The notes: a model not told the origin generated them from the sequence alone. A stretch of DNA of 64,000 bases from Selaginella tamariscina (GCA_003024785.1 PUQB01000532.1:109155-173154); one strand, 5' to 3'. Positions 29,555 through 43,290 are shown, numbered from the stretch's first letter. Numbers and translations: made by a program.

Positions 29555-30928
29555 GTATGTATGTATGTATGTATGTATGTATGTTATAATAGGTTATATT
29601 AACTAAACTCTAACGTATTAGTACCTGCTGGATGTAGTAAAAGCAGCTTGCACCTGTTAAATATTATAATGTTTAAACTATATTGAGAATCTGAACTGCT
29701 GAAACTCACCACAGAAAGAAACTCATGAAGGCTCGCAAACTCTGCACATTATACGTTTAGTATGGCGTGTGTATGTGTGTGTACACATGTATAATTGTTA
29801 TGAGATTTTAATTGATTACTAACTAACCATCGAAAGACATTGTCCCATTCTGATCTTGATCATACATTCTAAGAAAGAAAACGTCAATATTAGTTTATTT
29901 GACTGATGTGTGCGTGTGATATGTTTATACATGTAGATATGTTTCTAGTTGTCTAGTAATGACTGAATATATACGATATAAAACTAAACACACATATACA
30001 TATATAAACTTACACACACTCAGGCACACCACACACACACACACACACACATATAAGAGCGCATGTGAGACCAAAACCGTTGTGTGTGTGTGTGCGTGTG
30101 TGTGAGAGTGAGAGAGAAAGAGAGAGAGAGAGAGTATAACAATGAATAAATGTCAAAGCTTTTCACAATGCAGCCCTCCCTTGATCATAGTTAATTGAGT
30201 TAATTATTTTAATGATTTTTATATGCATTTAGAAGATATAAATTAATAAGACATGCATTTCATATCTCTCTCTCTCTCTCTATCTCTTCTCTCTATCTAT
30301 CTATGATTTAGTATATATTATCTTTAAATATATGTTTTCTCTTGGCTTTTAGTACAAATTAATTAAATTTTATTTAATTATCACTAATACAAAAGGTTGT
30401 AAAAGCGTTCCTATATATCTGTGTGTGTGTGTGTGTGTGTGTTTAATAGAATTAAACTGGGTCACCTGCATGTCCTGCCCACGTGTATATTATCACAATA
30501 TTTCATCTTCACTATACGTAGGGCATGTGATATATATATATATATATATACACACACATTAGAGATTAATTATGAATTTTAATTTAAAAAATAATTATAC
30601 ACACACATCTGGCTACATTAGGCGGAATTAGGACACTGCCATATTTGGGCGGCGCCTCCAAATTAGCAAATAATTAGGGGGCATTCTAACCTTAAACTCA
30701 CCTGATCATTTGAGTCACCATAGATTGAGTAAATCGAATATTTCCTGCTGCTAATGCTTGCTGCATACACATTTCATAATTTGTGTATATATATTTACTG
30801 GAAATCTTATAAATTGATATAAATATATAAATTAAAGATAATACCTGGAGCTCCGTTACGTTAATAGATCCTGATCCATCGGCATCCACCGATTTAAACC
30901 ATATACGAAGCGATTCTTTGTCTGCCAT
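28633..30928 (-). CDS. Penta-EF-hand calcium-binding protein (ALG-2/peflin/CML49-50 type)
   Basis: Small calcium sensor, typically linked in this family to membrane trafficking and repair. About nine exons read right to left from MADKESLRIWFKSVDADG (30928). EF1 loop is DADGSGSINVTELQ, then QALAAGNIRFTQSMVTQM, EF2 MYDQDQNGTMSFD, EFASLHEFLSV, an altered EF3 (TTSSRGTGVVKLNDMH), ALSQAGYTLDQPSL, NFDPKRTGEFRLDDFISICI, ELFDAFDTTHQG, and an LDYN...YICG segment. A last small exon at 28633-28652 gives ATLRM and stop, like the family's YC.ANCRI ending. The N-terminal Gly/Pro-rich tail common in plant members is missing. One frame break lies after FDTTHQGK at a run of four A; one more A restores frame. 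Introns carry AT and ATGT microsatellites. Confidence 0.83.
29510..29584. repeat. (AT)n and (ATGT)n microsatellite
   Basis: AT run followed by eight or so ATGT units in an intron of the penta-EF-hand gene. Confidence 0.9.
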
Positions 30929-33074
30929 AGCTACTTAATTACCTAACGTTAACCCTTTTAGGGTTTAGATAATTATTTATAATATTATTAATAGAGGTCT
31001 TATGCAAGGTCAAATTTTAAATTATATTTAAACAGTTATGAGCCGTAACATAATAAATTTTAAATTTAATATAATGAGATTGTCAAGTTCCATTAAAATA
31101 TATGTCTAGTATAAAGTATAAAGCTTTATATAAACTATAGCTTGTTGAGCATTTCTTCGCGTTGGTACTATGCCATATAATTATAATTTATTTTTACAAA
31201 CTAAACTAATTAAAAGTTAAATATATTCTAATATGGATTAAAATATAGTCATTAGAATGAACATTTATCTTTAATAAATTAATTAAATAAATAAGAATAA
31301 AATATTATTCTGTAAAACAAAGTTTATAAGTTATAAATTTATATAGCTGAACTTCAATATAGATTTGATCATAGAATATTAATATTAAATTAATCACTAA
31401 AACAAATTGTGAAGAACATACACACACACACACATGTGTGTGTGTGTGTCTGTGTTTGGATTTGGAACTCGGTTAAAGTGAAGAGAATGTTCTGAATTTT
31501 AAGTGACTCAAAATTCACTTGAAACTATTCTAATATTAGTTCATTACTATTTGTTTATTACTTGAAGCAAAAAACTATTTTAATCATTAAATATTACAAA
31601 CGATATTATTATATATTGATACTTAACTATAATACATAAATTATATAATTAATATATAATAGCTGCACAAGTTTAGAAATTTTACACTTAATAATCACTT
31701 AATTATTTACTTACAAATACTTTTTTAGTAAATAATTAATAAAATCATTAATATGTGAATTGATATATACGCATGCACACATCATACACCCACATTGGTC
31801 GCAGCAGTGGTCGAGACACAAAATGAGTTGGGCAATATGCAGTATATATAAAAATTTTATTATGTTTAATTGACACATTGATAAGTTTTATAACTATGTT
31901 TTTATAAAATTAATTTAATAAAACATAATAAATTTTGTTATAGTTATTGTTTTATACACACACATAATAGTAATATTACACGTAATTACCTAAGAAAGGA
32001 ACCGATAGAATCAAGCTCCTTAAACACTAGTTTAAACATACATACATATATATGTTGTATATGTATGTATTTTATATGTTGTATATGTATATATGCATGT
32101 ATGTATGTATTGTATGCCACTGTATAATATGACGTGTGAACCGCTTAAACTTGCCTATAACCTGACCGTTGATTTCTGTAATACATCCATCGTCCGATTC
32201 CAAGTTTTGACGATGGGAGGGGGTCGAATTGTAAAACTAGTACAATGCGTGTGCATGTGGTGTTTGCATTATTTAGCTCCAAAGTATTATATTATTATTG
32301 CTAATCTTACTAGAGTCTTGTAGCATTGATTTATTATTTTCATTTTAATTTTGATAAACTTTATATTTATCCTTTATACAACGTTTGAAAGTCGAATGCC
32401 TTTCTTTTTTACCGATACTTCATTTAGTAATTAAAAGAATTTTGTTTCCCACCAAATTTTAACCTCATTTATGGTGTAAAATCAAATTTGCTTAGTTTAT
32501 AATTTTAAAAATGTATTAAAACTTAAGTGATGAATCTGATAATAGTTTATAATTTTAAAATGTATTAAAACTTAAGTGATGAATCTGATAATGTCACCTT
32601 GAAGGACATCATTTTTCTTAAGCTGCATATAAATTAATATAAATGATCTAATTAATGCTAAAATATGATTAGGGTGTGGATTTAAGAAATTGGGCATGAA
32701 TTTATAGATGAAATGAATTTAGTATGAAAGTAAACTTATTTAATATAATATTTAAATTAAATGAAAAGTAAATTATGAAACAATAATCATTTTTATTAGA
32801 ATTTAAATAAAAAAGTTTATGTTAAGTAATGCAAAGAAAAGGCCCATTTATACATAAACATCCATGAACATATTAATATTAAACATAACTAGAAATTCAA
32901 AGCCAAATATTACATAAATAACTTGATATATCAGCATATATACAAAATAGATACTCAAATGGATAGAAATCTCCTCATGTATATAATTACCTAAGAAATT
33001 GATCCTGCCTGTATCAAGATTTCCGGTGTCTCCACACACAAAAAAATGCCACATATATGAAGTTTTTCCACTCA
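30929..33074. other. AT-rich intergenic DNA
   Basis: No supported gene. It contains a 50-bp tandem duplication at 32494-32592 and several microsatellites. It ends at the left border of the 5.4-kb array. Confidence 0.6.
32494..32592. repeat. Tandem duplication of about 50 bp
   Basis: AGTTTATAATTTTAAAA...GATGAATCTGATAAT occurs twice in direct succession. The copies differ by one A in a homopolymer (five versus four), otherwise identical. Confidence 0.9.
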
Positions 33075-34518
33075 CAAAAAATGGAAATATGCATGTGTAA
33101 AAGCCATGATGTGAAACCTATGTGAAACTTAACAAGTTTGCAATACTGTTATGGTAAACATGATGTGAAACTAAAGAGTGACATAATGTGAAACCAAACA
33201 GTAAGAGAATGTGAAACTTGTTCAAATATTTCTATGTCATTAAGCAGGACAAATAATACGTGTGTATAATACTTGTGTATATTCTTGTAACAATGAATCA
33301 TCTCTCTTTCACACACAAATACACACACACACTTGTATATACCTGGAGAGCGTTTTAAGGAGTTGGTTACATTCTTGGGTTTAGTTAAACATATAAAAAG
33401 GTTATTATTTTTCGGTGCTCAGGGTAGCTAAATCCTTTTTTGCGTAAATGTAAAGTAAAACTTTATTAGTTTTTAAAACATATTATCAATTTTCTTTATG
33501 TTATAAATTTAATTAAAAATGTAAACGACCGTGTACATCATCGATTTGGTTTTAATTAGCTTCAATTGAAACATTGATTATAGGAAATTTATTATATTTT
33601 ATTAAATTAAATCCAATGAATTTTGTTAGGCTCACTTTGGTGGTTAATTGCCTTAACCAATTAAAATAAAAAAAATTATTATTTATTCTACTGTGATAGT
33701 GATTTATAATTTATAATATATATGGCACCTATGTGGCGCCTACATGAATTTTTTGGTGGTGCCTAATAACCAGACAATTTTGCCCAATTGTATGGCATTC
33801 GGACATAATTGAATGACATGTATATAAAGATTAATGAATTAGGTTTTATTTTTTTTAGCTTTAAAAAAAATTAATAAAAAACAAATAAATTAGAACTTTA
33901 AAATAAAGAGCGAACATAAGATTTAATAAAATATCACTATTTACATATTAGAACTTTAAAATAAAGAGAGCGACATAAGATTTAGCAAAATATCACTCAT
34001 TTATATGTAAGAATATTATTTATATATATAGACACACACATTATTTGAATACTTATTTGCAAAAAGAACATAAGTTATTACAAATAATATACAAATAATA
34101 TATAGATATATGAAGAGTCTTTTTTAATGACATAAACACATGTATGTGTTTTTCTTTCTATAATATTGTTTTTGTTTCGTTTATACTCAGCATGTATTAA
34201 TATAAATGACGTAAGTATTGTAAGAATGCACAATAATATATAGATTTTTTTCACATATATAAACTAATGTTATACATGTATATATATTATAAAAATATAA
34301 TATATATATATTATATATATATATGAGATTTTTTATAAGTATAATCAGTAAATAATCAAAATAAACAATTCTTATGTATAAATAAGTATACATATATATA
34401 TAATTATATTATATATATATATATATGTACTATATGATACATATAATATATCATATATGGAGTATGTAATAACTGAAAGATCTCTCTCTTTATCTCAACA
34501 CACTCACATGTTTTGTGT

Positions 34519-34554
<36 letters not shown>

Positions 34555-35303
34555 GATATGTGTGTGTGTATACATTGTTATACACACATATATATAATAA
34601 ATTATAATTAAATTATAATTAATGATTCTATATAAGAAAATAACAATGAAAAGTTGGAGTTTTAATATATTTTTTTTAAAAATATTGAGTAGGTGCACAT
34701 TTATTACATATGTATGTGTAATATATTATATATATATGTAAAAACCCTCTTTATAATAAACAATTAAATAAAAATTATACATTGCTAATTTATTTTTTAA
34801 TTCAATTAACCACTTTAATGGAAAAGCATAGTGGTAATAATAATTAATGACGTGGCATTATTTTAATTTACCACCAGCCAAATAACCACCCACTAGTGGA
34901 AAGTGGGCCTAATTACACTTAATATATTTATGTGTATTACTTGATTCAATATTCAGCCAATTAGAAAATTATTACGATTTGAATTTGGTTAAACATATGT
35001 GTATATATGTATATGATATGGGTGCAGATATAGTTTAATTACCATAACACACATATCCTGTGTTATGATAAGAAATTTCCTAGGACTATAGTGGTCACCA
35101 CTGTCAACCCATAATAAGGGTTGAGCAAAATAAGAATACAAATTAGACTTCAAAAGGTCGGAATAAAGTAAGTGTATATAGTAGGTAATGGTACTGCGGA
35201 TCTTGTCATAGTAGTAAAGAGAGAATAGTATACTAAAGAGCCAAAGAAACTAAGTAAGAAAGACCCAATAAGAGTAAGATGAAACTTATATTATGTCATA
35301 TAT

Positions 35304-35843
35304 TGTCAAGCCACGATCCAAGAGCAAAAAGGCTTGACTCAAGAGCAGAACAAGGATTAGAAATAAGACAAGAGTAGGACATGAATTAAGAACCAAGCCA
35401 CAATTCGAGAGCAAGGAGGTTTGACTTAGGAGCAGGACAAGGACTGGGAACAAAACAAGAGCAAAACAGGAATTATTAACAAGATGAGAACATGAAGCAA
35501 GGAGCAATACAAGAACAAGACAAGAATGATCGTAGAATGACTGGTGTTGATAGGTCGTGTCACGACCTGATATAGGATACATGATTCTGAATACAGGATA
35601 CGGGTTGTAAGATATTCCTACAGGGATTCCGGATACAGGATACGATTGAAGGATATTCCTACAGGATATGCCACAGGATATGCCTAAAGGATAAGGGACA
35701 TGTGGACTCACTTTAGCCTCTACATGCATGCAGCCACTTTTAGTTGCATGCAACCACTTTTAGCACTCATGCCTAGATTAGCTCTTGGAGTTGTAAGCAT
35801 AAAAGCTCCGACCTAATTGTTGTACAATCAGTTATTATTAAAC
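35304..35843. repeat. Rearranged LTR: left part forward, right part inverted
   Basis: From TGTCAAGCCACGATCC to the GTAGAATGACTGG region the order follows the left part of the LTR at 37296. At about 35553 it switches through the palindrome GGTCGTGTCACGACC into the reverse complement of the LTR's right part (35558-35840, matching 37615-37908). The junction suggests an inversion or head-to-head ligation of LTR halves. Confidence 0.75.
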
Positions 35844-36289
35844 TGTCAAGTCACAATCTAGGAACCATGAAGAGAGTAGGATTCCAAGAACATGACAGCT
35901 TAACTCAGGAGCAGGACCGAGAGCAAGACAGGAACTAGGAATAAGACAAAAACAGGACGGGATCCAGGAGCAAGACAGGAAGGCGTAGGGTAGGATCCAG
36001 GAACAAGACAGGAACAGGACGGGATCTGGGAGCAAGACAGGTAAGGACATGATCCTGTCCTGCTCCTGTCTCACTCCTAGATCCTGTCCTATTCCTGTCT
36101 TGCTCCTGGATTCTGTCCTATTCCTGTTTTGTTCTTGGATCCTGCCCTGCCTTCCTGTCTTGCTCCTGGATCTTGTCATGTTCTTGTCTTATTTCTAGTT
36201 CCTGTCCTGCTCTTGGTCCTGCTCCTGAGTCAAGCCGTCCTGTTCTTGGAATCCTACTCTCTTCTTGGTTCCTGGATCGTGGCTTGACA
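35844..36289. repeat. Large palindrome made of LTR left halves
   Basis: The left arm starts TGTCAAGTCACAATCTAGG and the right arm ends CCTGGATCGTGGCTTGACA. The arms are about 200 bp each and built of GGAGCAAGACAGGAACAGGAC-like minisatellite words. Matching palindromes occur near 41234-41682 and 46594-47042. Confidence 0.85.
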
Positions 36290-36724
36290 GGTCGAAGCTT
36301 TTATGTTCACAACTCCAAGAGCTAATTTGGTCATGAGCCTAATCTAGTCATGAGCTAAAAATGGTGACCCTTATCTTATAGGTATATCCTGTAGGCATAT
36401 CCTATAAGCATATCCTGTAGGTATATCCTATAGGCATATCTTGTAGGCATATCCTATAGGCATATCTTATAGGCATATTCTATAAGTATATCACGGAGAC
36501 TATGTTGTGGGTGCTCCCTCATTAAGAGAAGGTGCTTGTTCTTGTATTCCTCTAGCTTCTTCATGCTGGTTCAAGTTGATGTGTGTAGGTGTATAACCTG
36601 TGCATGGTGTTTCCAACTTTATATTGGGAAGCATATATCATGTATCATGTATCTTGTATCCTATATCGGGTCCTGTAGGCATATCTTGTATCCCGTATTT
36701 TGTAACATGTATCAGGTTGTGACA

Positions 36725-37295
36725 GCACCTCATCCCTAATGACGAGTTCCACAAGTCCTGGGACCTAGTTTAGTAAGATAATGTCGATGGAAGGTAACAA
36801 CTTTAAAAGAAGCATGGAGTAAATTGGATGCAGGTTTTTAAGTGCGATTGGTAGGCAAATAACCTTTCCAATCCACTAAGTATTGAAGTTGGCAGTGATG
36901 AAGACGAGAATTAAGGATGGCTGCAACTTCGTACTCAGGTTCATCATCAATGACCATAGGAGGGGGAGAAGAAGAAGCACGATCAGGAAGAGAAGAAGGA
37001 TGATACGGTTCCAATAAGGAGGTGTGAAACACAGGATAAAGTTTCACAGTAGAGGGTAGCTCTAATCAGAAAGCTACAGAATTGACCTCAGTTGCAATCC
37101 TATAAGGGCTCAATCATTGAAAATCCAACTTAGAAGAAGGCTTGTTGGTGCGAATATGCCAATGAAGAAGCCACACGAGATCACCAATCTTGTATGTAGG
37201 TGCCGACTGATGATGAGCATTAGCAATGACGTTTGTACTGTTCTTGTGCCTGCTGAAGATGAACTTCAAGATCATTTTGTACTTAACGAAGATGC
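36725..37295 (-). pseudogene. Chromovirus integrase C-terminus and chromodomain fragment A (unit 1)
   Basis: On the minus strand it encodes the GPY/F-type integrase tail (YKIGDL-like, LDFQ), then [36 protein letters not shown] and LVDWKGYLP, a chromodomain typical of chromoviral Ty3/gypsy integrases. The frame is interrupted and the upstream polyprotein is absent. It lies between LTR-derived segments. Confidence 0.8.
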
Positions 37296-37908
37296 TGTCA
37301 AGCCACGATCCAAAAACCAGGAAGAAAGTAGGATTCCAAGAACAGGACAGCTTGACTCAGGAGCAAGACCGAGAGCAAGACAGGAACTAGGAATAAGACA
37401 AGAACAGGACGGGATCCAGTAGCAAGACAGGAAGGCGCAGGGCAGGATCCAGGAACAAGACAGGAACAGGACGGGATCTAGAAGCAGGACGGGATCCGGG
37501 AGCAAGACAGGAACATGACAGGATCCAGGAGCGAGATAGGAGCAGGACAGGATCCAGGAGCGAGACAAGGAGAGAACAAGAAACAAGGAGCAAGACAAGA
37601 AAGACAAAAATGATCGTAGTAAGACTGGTGTGATAGTAACTGATTGTACAACAATTAGGTCGGAGCTTTTATGCTCACAACTCCAAGAGCTAATCTAGGC
37701 ATGAATGCTAAAAGTGGTTGCATGCAACTAAAAGTGGCTGCATGCATGCAGAGGCTAAGGTGAGTCCACATGTCCCTTATCCTTTAGGCATATCCTGTAG
37801 GAATATCTTGCAATCGTATCCTATCTGGAATCCTATAGGAATATCCTGTAGGAATATCCTACAACCCGTATCTGTATCCGAATCTGTATCCTGTATCAGG
37901 TCGTGACA
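37296..37908 (-). repeat. Chromovirus LTR in unit 1
   Basis: In element orientation it starts TGTCACGACCTGATACAGG and ends GGCTTGACA, with TGTCA/TGACA inverted ends, 613 bp. A purine-rich tract (AGGAGGAGGTGC) sits directly before it in that orientation, as a polypurine tract before a 3' LTR. Its inner part is GACAGGA-rich minisatellite, and TATCCTGTAGGAA words recur near the other end. Confidence 0.82.
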
Positions 37909-38486
37909 GCACCTCCTCCTAAAGACGAGTTCATGAGTCTTGGGACCTGGTTTAGTAGGATAATGCCGATGGAAGGCAGCAACCTTGGAAGAAGCATGGA
38001 GTAAGTTATGCATGTTCCCAAGTGCGATCAGTAGGCAAATAACCTTTCCAATCCACCAAGTATTAGTTGGCAGCGATGAAGATGAGAATCAAGGATGGTG
38101 CAACTTCGTACTCAGGTTCATTGTTAATGACCATAGGAGGGGGAGGAGAAGAAGCACGACCGGGAAGAGAAGAAGGATGATACGGCTCCAACAAGGAGGT
38201 GTGAAACACAGATGAAGTTTCACTATAGATGGTAACTTGAGTCGGAAAGCTACAGGATTGACCTCCGCCACAATCCTGTAAGGGCCCAATCGTTGAAAAT
38301 CCAACTTAGAAAAGGCATGTTGGTGCGAATGTGTCGATGAAGAAGCCACACGAGATCACCAATCTTGTATGCAGGTGCCGGCTGACGGTGAGCATCAGCA
38401 TGATGCTTGTACGTTCCTGTGCCTATGAAGACGAACCCGGAGATCATCCTGCACCTGACGAAGATGCTGGAGACGATCCTATACTG
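37909..38486 (-). pseudogene. Chromovirus integrase C-terminus and chromodomain fragment B (unit 1)
   Basis: Minus-strand frames give [40 protein letters not shown], then a [14 protein letters not shown]-like segment with PPPMVI and a chromodomain, interrupted by frame changes. It is truncated at 38486 by the start of unit 2. Together with the tract and LTR to its left it is the 3' end of a chromovirus. Confidence 0.8.
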
Positions 38487-39915
38487 CAAAAAATGGAAAT
38501 ATGCATGTGTAAAAGCCATGATGTGAAACCTATGTGAAACTTAACAAGTTTGCAATACTGTTATGGTAAACATGATGTGAAACTAAAGAGTGACATAATG
38601 TGAAACCAAACAGTAAGAGAATGTGAAACTTGTTCAAATATTTCTATGTCATTAAGCAGGACAAATAATACGTGTGTATAATACTTGTGTATATTCTTGT
38701 AACAATGAATCATCTCTCTTTCACACACAAATACACACACACACTTGTATATACCTGGAGAGCGTTTTAAGGAGTTGGTTACATTCTTGGGTTTAGTTAA
38801 ACATATAAAAAGGTTATTATTTTCGGTGCTCAGGGTAGCTAAATCCTTTTTTGCGTAAATGTAAAGTAAAACTTTATTAGTTTTTAAAACATATTATCAA
38901 TTTTCTTTATGTTATAAATTTAATTAAAAATGTAAACGACTGTGTACATCATCGATTTGGTTTTAATTAGCTTCAATTGAAACATTGATTATAGGAAATT
39001 TATTATATTTTATTAAATTAAATCCAATGAATTTTGTTAGGCTCACTTTGGTGGTTAATTGCCTTAACCAATTAAAATAAAAAAATTATTATTTATTCTA
39101 CTGTGATAGTGATTTATAATTTATAATATATTGCACCTATGTGGCACCTACATGAATTTTTTGGTGGTAGCCTAATAACCAGACAATTTTGCCCAATTGT
39201 ATGGCCATCGGACATAATTGAATGACATGTATATAAAGATTAATGAATTAGGTTTTATTTTTTTTAGCTTTAAAAAAAATTAATAAAAAACAAATAAATT
39301 AGAACTTTAAAATAAAGAGCGAACATAAGATTTAATAAAATATCACTCATTTACATATTAGAACTTTAAAATAAAGAGCGAACATAAGATTTAGCAAAAT
39401 ATCACTCATTTATATGTAAGAATATTATTTATATATATAGACACACACATTATTTGAATATACTTATTTGCAAAAAGAACATAAGTTATTACAAATAATA
39501 TACAAATAATATATAGATATATGAAGAGTCTTTTTTAATGACATAAACACATGTATGTGTTTTTCTTTCTATAATATTGTTTTGTTTCGTTTATACTCAG
39601 CATGTATTAATATAAATGACGTAAGTATTGTAAGAATGCACAATAATATATAGATTTTTTTCACATATATAAACTAATGTTATACATGTATATATATTTA
39701 ATATAAATATATATATATATAATATATATGAGAGATTTTTTATAAGTATAATCAGTAAATAATCAAAATAAACAATTCTTATGTATAAATAAGTATACAT
39801 ATATATATTATATATATATATGTACTATATGTATACATATAATATATCATATATGGAGTATGTAATAACTGAAAGATCTCTCTCTTTATCTCAACACACT
39901 CACATGTTTGTGTGT

Positions 39916-39949
<34 letters not shown>

Positions 39950-42110
39950 TATGTGTGTGTGTATACATTGTTATAACACAATATATAATAAATTATAATT
40001 AAATTATAATTAATGATTCTATATAAGAAAATAACAATGAAAAGTTGGAGTTTTAATATATTTTTTTAATTAAAAATATTGAGTAGGTGCACATTTATTA
40101 CATATGTATGTGTAATATATATATATATATGTAAAACCCTCTTTATAATAAACAATTAAATAAAAATTATACATTGCTAATTTATTTTTTAATTCAATTA
40201 ACCACTTTAATGGAAAAGCATAGTGGTAATAATAATTAATGACGTGGCATTATTTTAATTTACCACCAGCCAAATAACCACCCACTAGTGGAAAGTGGGC
40301 CTAATTACACTTAATATATTTATGTGTATTACTTGATTCAATATTCAGCCAATTAGAAAATTATTACGATTTGAATTTGGTTAAACATATGTGTATATAT
40401 GTATATGATATGGGTGCAGATATAGTTTAATTACCATAACACACATATCCTGTGTTATGATAAGAAATTTCCTAGGACTATAGTGGTCACCACTGTCAAC
40501 CCATAATAAGGGTTGAGCAAAATAAGAATACAAATTAGACTTCAAAAGGTCGGAATAAAGTAAGTGTATATAGTAGGTAATGGTACTGCGGATCTTGTCA
40601 TAGTAGTAAAGAGAGAATAGTATACTAAAGAGCCAAAGAAAACTAAGTAAGAAAGACCCAATAAGAGTAAGATGAAACTTATATTATGTCATATATTGTC
40701 AAGCCACGATCTAAGAGCAAAAAGGCTTGACTCAAGAGCAGAACAAGGATTAGAAATAAGACAAGAGTAGGACATGAATTAAGAACCAAGCCACAATTCG
40801 AGAGCAAGGAGGTTGACTTAGGAGCAGGACAAGGACTGGGAACAAAACAAGAGCAAAACAGGAATTATTAACAAGATGAGAACATGAAGCAAGGAGCAAT
40901 ACAAGAACAAGACAAGAATGATCGTAGAATGACTGGTGTTGATAGGTCGTGTCACGACCTGATATAGGATACATGATTCTGAATACAGGATACGGGTTGT
41001 AAAAATTCCTACAGGGATTCCGGATACAGGATACGATTGAAGGATATTCCTACAGGATATGCCACAGGATATGCCTAAAGGATAAGGGACATGTGGACTC
41101 ACTTTAGCCTCTACATGCATGCAGCCACTTTTAGTTGCATGCAACCACTTTTAGCACTCATGCCTAGATTAGCTCTTGGAGTTGTAAGCATAAAAGCTCC
41201 GACCTAATTGTTGTACAATCAGTTATTATTAACTGTCAAGTCACAATCTAGGAACCATGAAGAGAGTAGGATTCCAAGAACATGACAGCTTAACTCAGGA
41301 GCAGGACCGAGAGCAAGACAGGAACTAGGAATAAGACAAAAACAGGACGGGATCCAGGAGCAAGACAGGAAGGCGTAGGGTAGGATCCAGGAACAAGACA
41401 GGAACAGGACGGGATCTGGGAGCAGACAGGTAAAGGACATGATCCTGTCCTGCTCCTGTCTCACTCCTAGATCCTGTCCTATTCCTGTCTTGCTCCTGGA
41501 TTCTGTCCTATTCCTGTTTTGTTCTTGGATCCTGCCCTACGCCTTCCTGTCTTGCTCCTGGATCTTGTCATGTTCTTGTCTTATTTCTAGTTCCTGTCCT
41601 GCTCTTGGTCCTGCTCCTGAGTCAAGCCGTCCTGTTCTTGGAATCCTACTCTCTTCTTGGTTCCTGGATCGTGGCTTGACAGTCGAAGCTTTTATGTTCA
41701 CAACTCCAAGAGCTAATTTGGTCATGAGCCTAATCTAGTCATGAGCTAAAAATGGTGACCCTTATCTTATAGGTATATCCTGTAGGCATATCCTATAAGC
41801 ATATCCTGTAGGTATATCCTATAGGCATATCTTGTAGGCATATCCTATAGGCATATCTTATAGGCATATTCTATAAGTATCACGGAGACTATGTTGTGGG
41901 TGCTCCCTCATTAAGAGAAGGTGCTTGTTCTTGTATTCCTTAGCTTCTTCATGCTGGTTCAAGTTGATGTGTGTAGGTGTATAACCTGTGCATGGTGTTT
42001 CCAACTTTATATTGGGAAGCATATATCATGTATCATGTATCTTGTATCCTATTCGGGTCCTGTAGGCATATCTTGTATCCCGTATTTGTAACATGTATCA
42101 GGTTGTGACA

Positions 42111-42679
42111 GCACCTCATCCCTAATGACGAGTTCCACAAGTCCTGGGACCTAGTTTAGTAAGATAATGTCGATGGAAGGTAACAACTTTAAAAGAAGCA
42201 TGGAGTAAATTGGATGCAGGTTTTTAAGTGCGATTGGTAGGCAAATAACCTTTCCAATCCACTAAGTATTGAAGTTGGCAGTGATGAAGACGAGAATTAA
42301 GGATGGCTGCAACTTCGTACTCAGGTTCATCATCAATGACCATAGGAGGGGGAGAAGAAGAAGCACGATCAGGAAGAGAGAAGGATGATACGGTTCCAAT
42401 AAGGAGGTGTGAAACACAGGATAAAGTTTCACAGTAGAGGGTAGCTCTAATCAGAAAGCTACAGAATTGACCTCAGTTGCAATCCTATAAGGGCTCAATC
42501 ATTGAAAATCCAACTTAGAAGAAGGCTTGTTGGTGCGAATATGCCAATGAAGAAGCCACACGAGATCACCAATCTTGTATGTAGGTGCCGACTGATGATG
42601 AGCATTAGCAATGACGTTGTACTGTTCTTGTGCCTGCTGAAGATGAACTTCAAGATCATTTTGTACTTAACGAAGATGC
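42111..42679 (-). pseudogene. Chromovirus chromodomain fragment A (unit 2)
   Basis: Unit 2 copy of the integrase C-terminal and chromodomain fragment, with the same breaks and small extra indels. Confidence 0.75.
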
Positions 42680-43290
42680 TGTCAAGCCACGATCCAAAAA
42701 CCAGGAAGAAAGTAGGATTCCAAGAACAGGACAGCTTGACTCAGGAGCAAGACGAAGCAAGACAGGAACTAGGAATAAGACAAGAACAGGACGGGATCCA
42801 AGTAGCATGACAGGAAGCGCAGGGCAGGATCCAGAACACAGCGAAAACGGGATCTAGAACAGGACGGGATCCGGGAGCAAGACAGGAACCATGACAGGAT
42901 CCAGGAGCGAGATAGGAGCAGGACAGGATCCAGGACGAGACAAAACAGGAGAAAAGGAACACAGACAAGACAAAGAATGACAAAACAAGAATGATCGTAG
43001 TAAGACTGGTGGTGATAGTAACTGATGTACAACAATTAGGTCGGAGCTTTTATGCTCACAACTCCAAGAGCTAATCTAGCATGAATGCTAAAAGTGGTTG
43101 CATGCAACTAAAAGTGGCTGCATGCATGCAGAGGCTAAGGTGAGTCCACATGTCCCTTATCCTTTAGGCATATCCTGTAGAATATCTTGCAATCGTATCC
43201 TATATCTGGAATCCCTATAGGAATTCTGTAGGATATCCTACAACCCGTATTCTGTATCCAGAATCTTGTATCCTGTATCAGGTCGTGACA
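42680..43290 (-). repeat. Chromovirus LTR in unit 2
   Basis: TGTCA at 42680 and TGACA ending 43290, collinear with 37296-37908 but with many one-base losses. Confidence 0.8.

Larger units (their letters stand above)
33075..38486. repeat. 5.4-kb tandem repeat array, unit 1
   Basis: Starts at CAAAAAATGGAAATATGC, which recurs at 38487, 43867 and 49235. The first 2.2 kb are AT-rich: five ATGTGAAAC words in the first 140 bp and a direct repeat of TTAGAACTTTAAAATAAAG. From 35304 the unit consists of chromovirus pieces: a forward LTR left part, an inverted LTR right part, a 446-bp palindrome, a forward LTR right part, integrase/chromodomain fragment A, a full-length-looking LTR, and fragment B. No host gene is seen. 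Confidence 0.93.

Noticed and set aside
35286-36179. Long minus-strand frames rich in Ser, Cys and Leu across the array (also 37272-37607, 40750-41144, 46042-46785, 47960-48351)
   Set aside because: They are translations of GGAGCAAGACAGG-type minisatellite in LTR sequence, occur on both strands of the palindrome, and have no domain.
35840-36290. Possible CRISPR array or rRNA spacer from the regular GACAGGA words
   Set aside because: The words are adjacent and degenerate without unique spacers, and the context is a plant LTR; no cas genes or rRNA.
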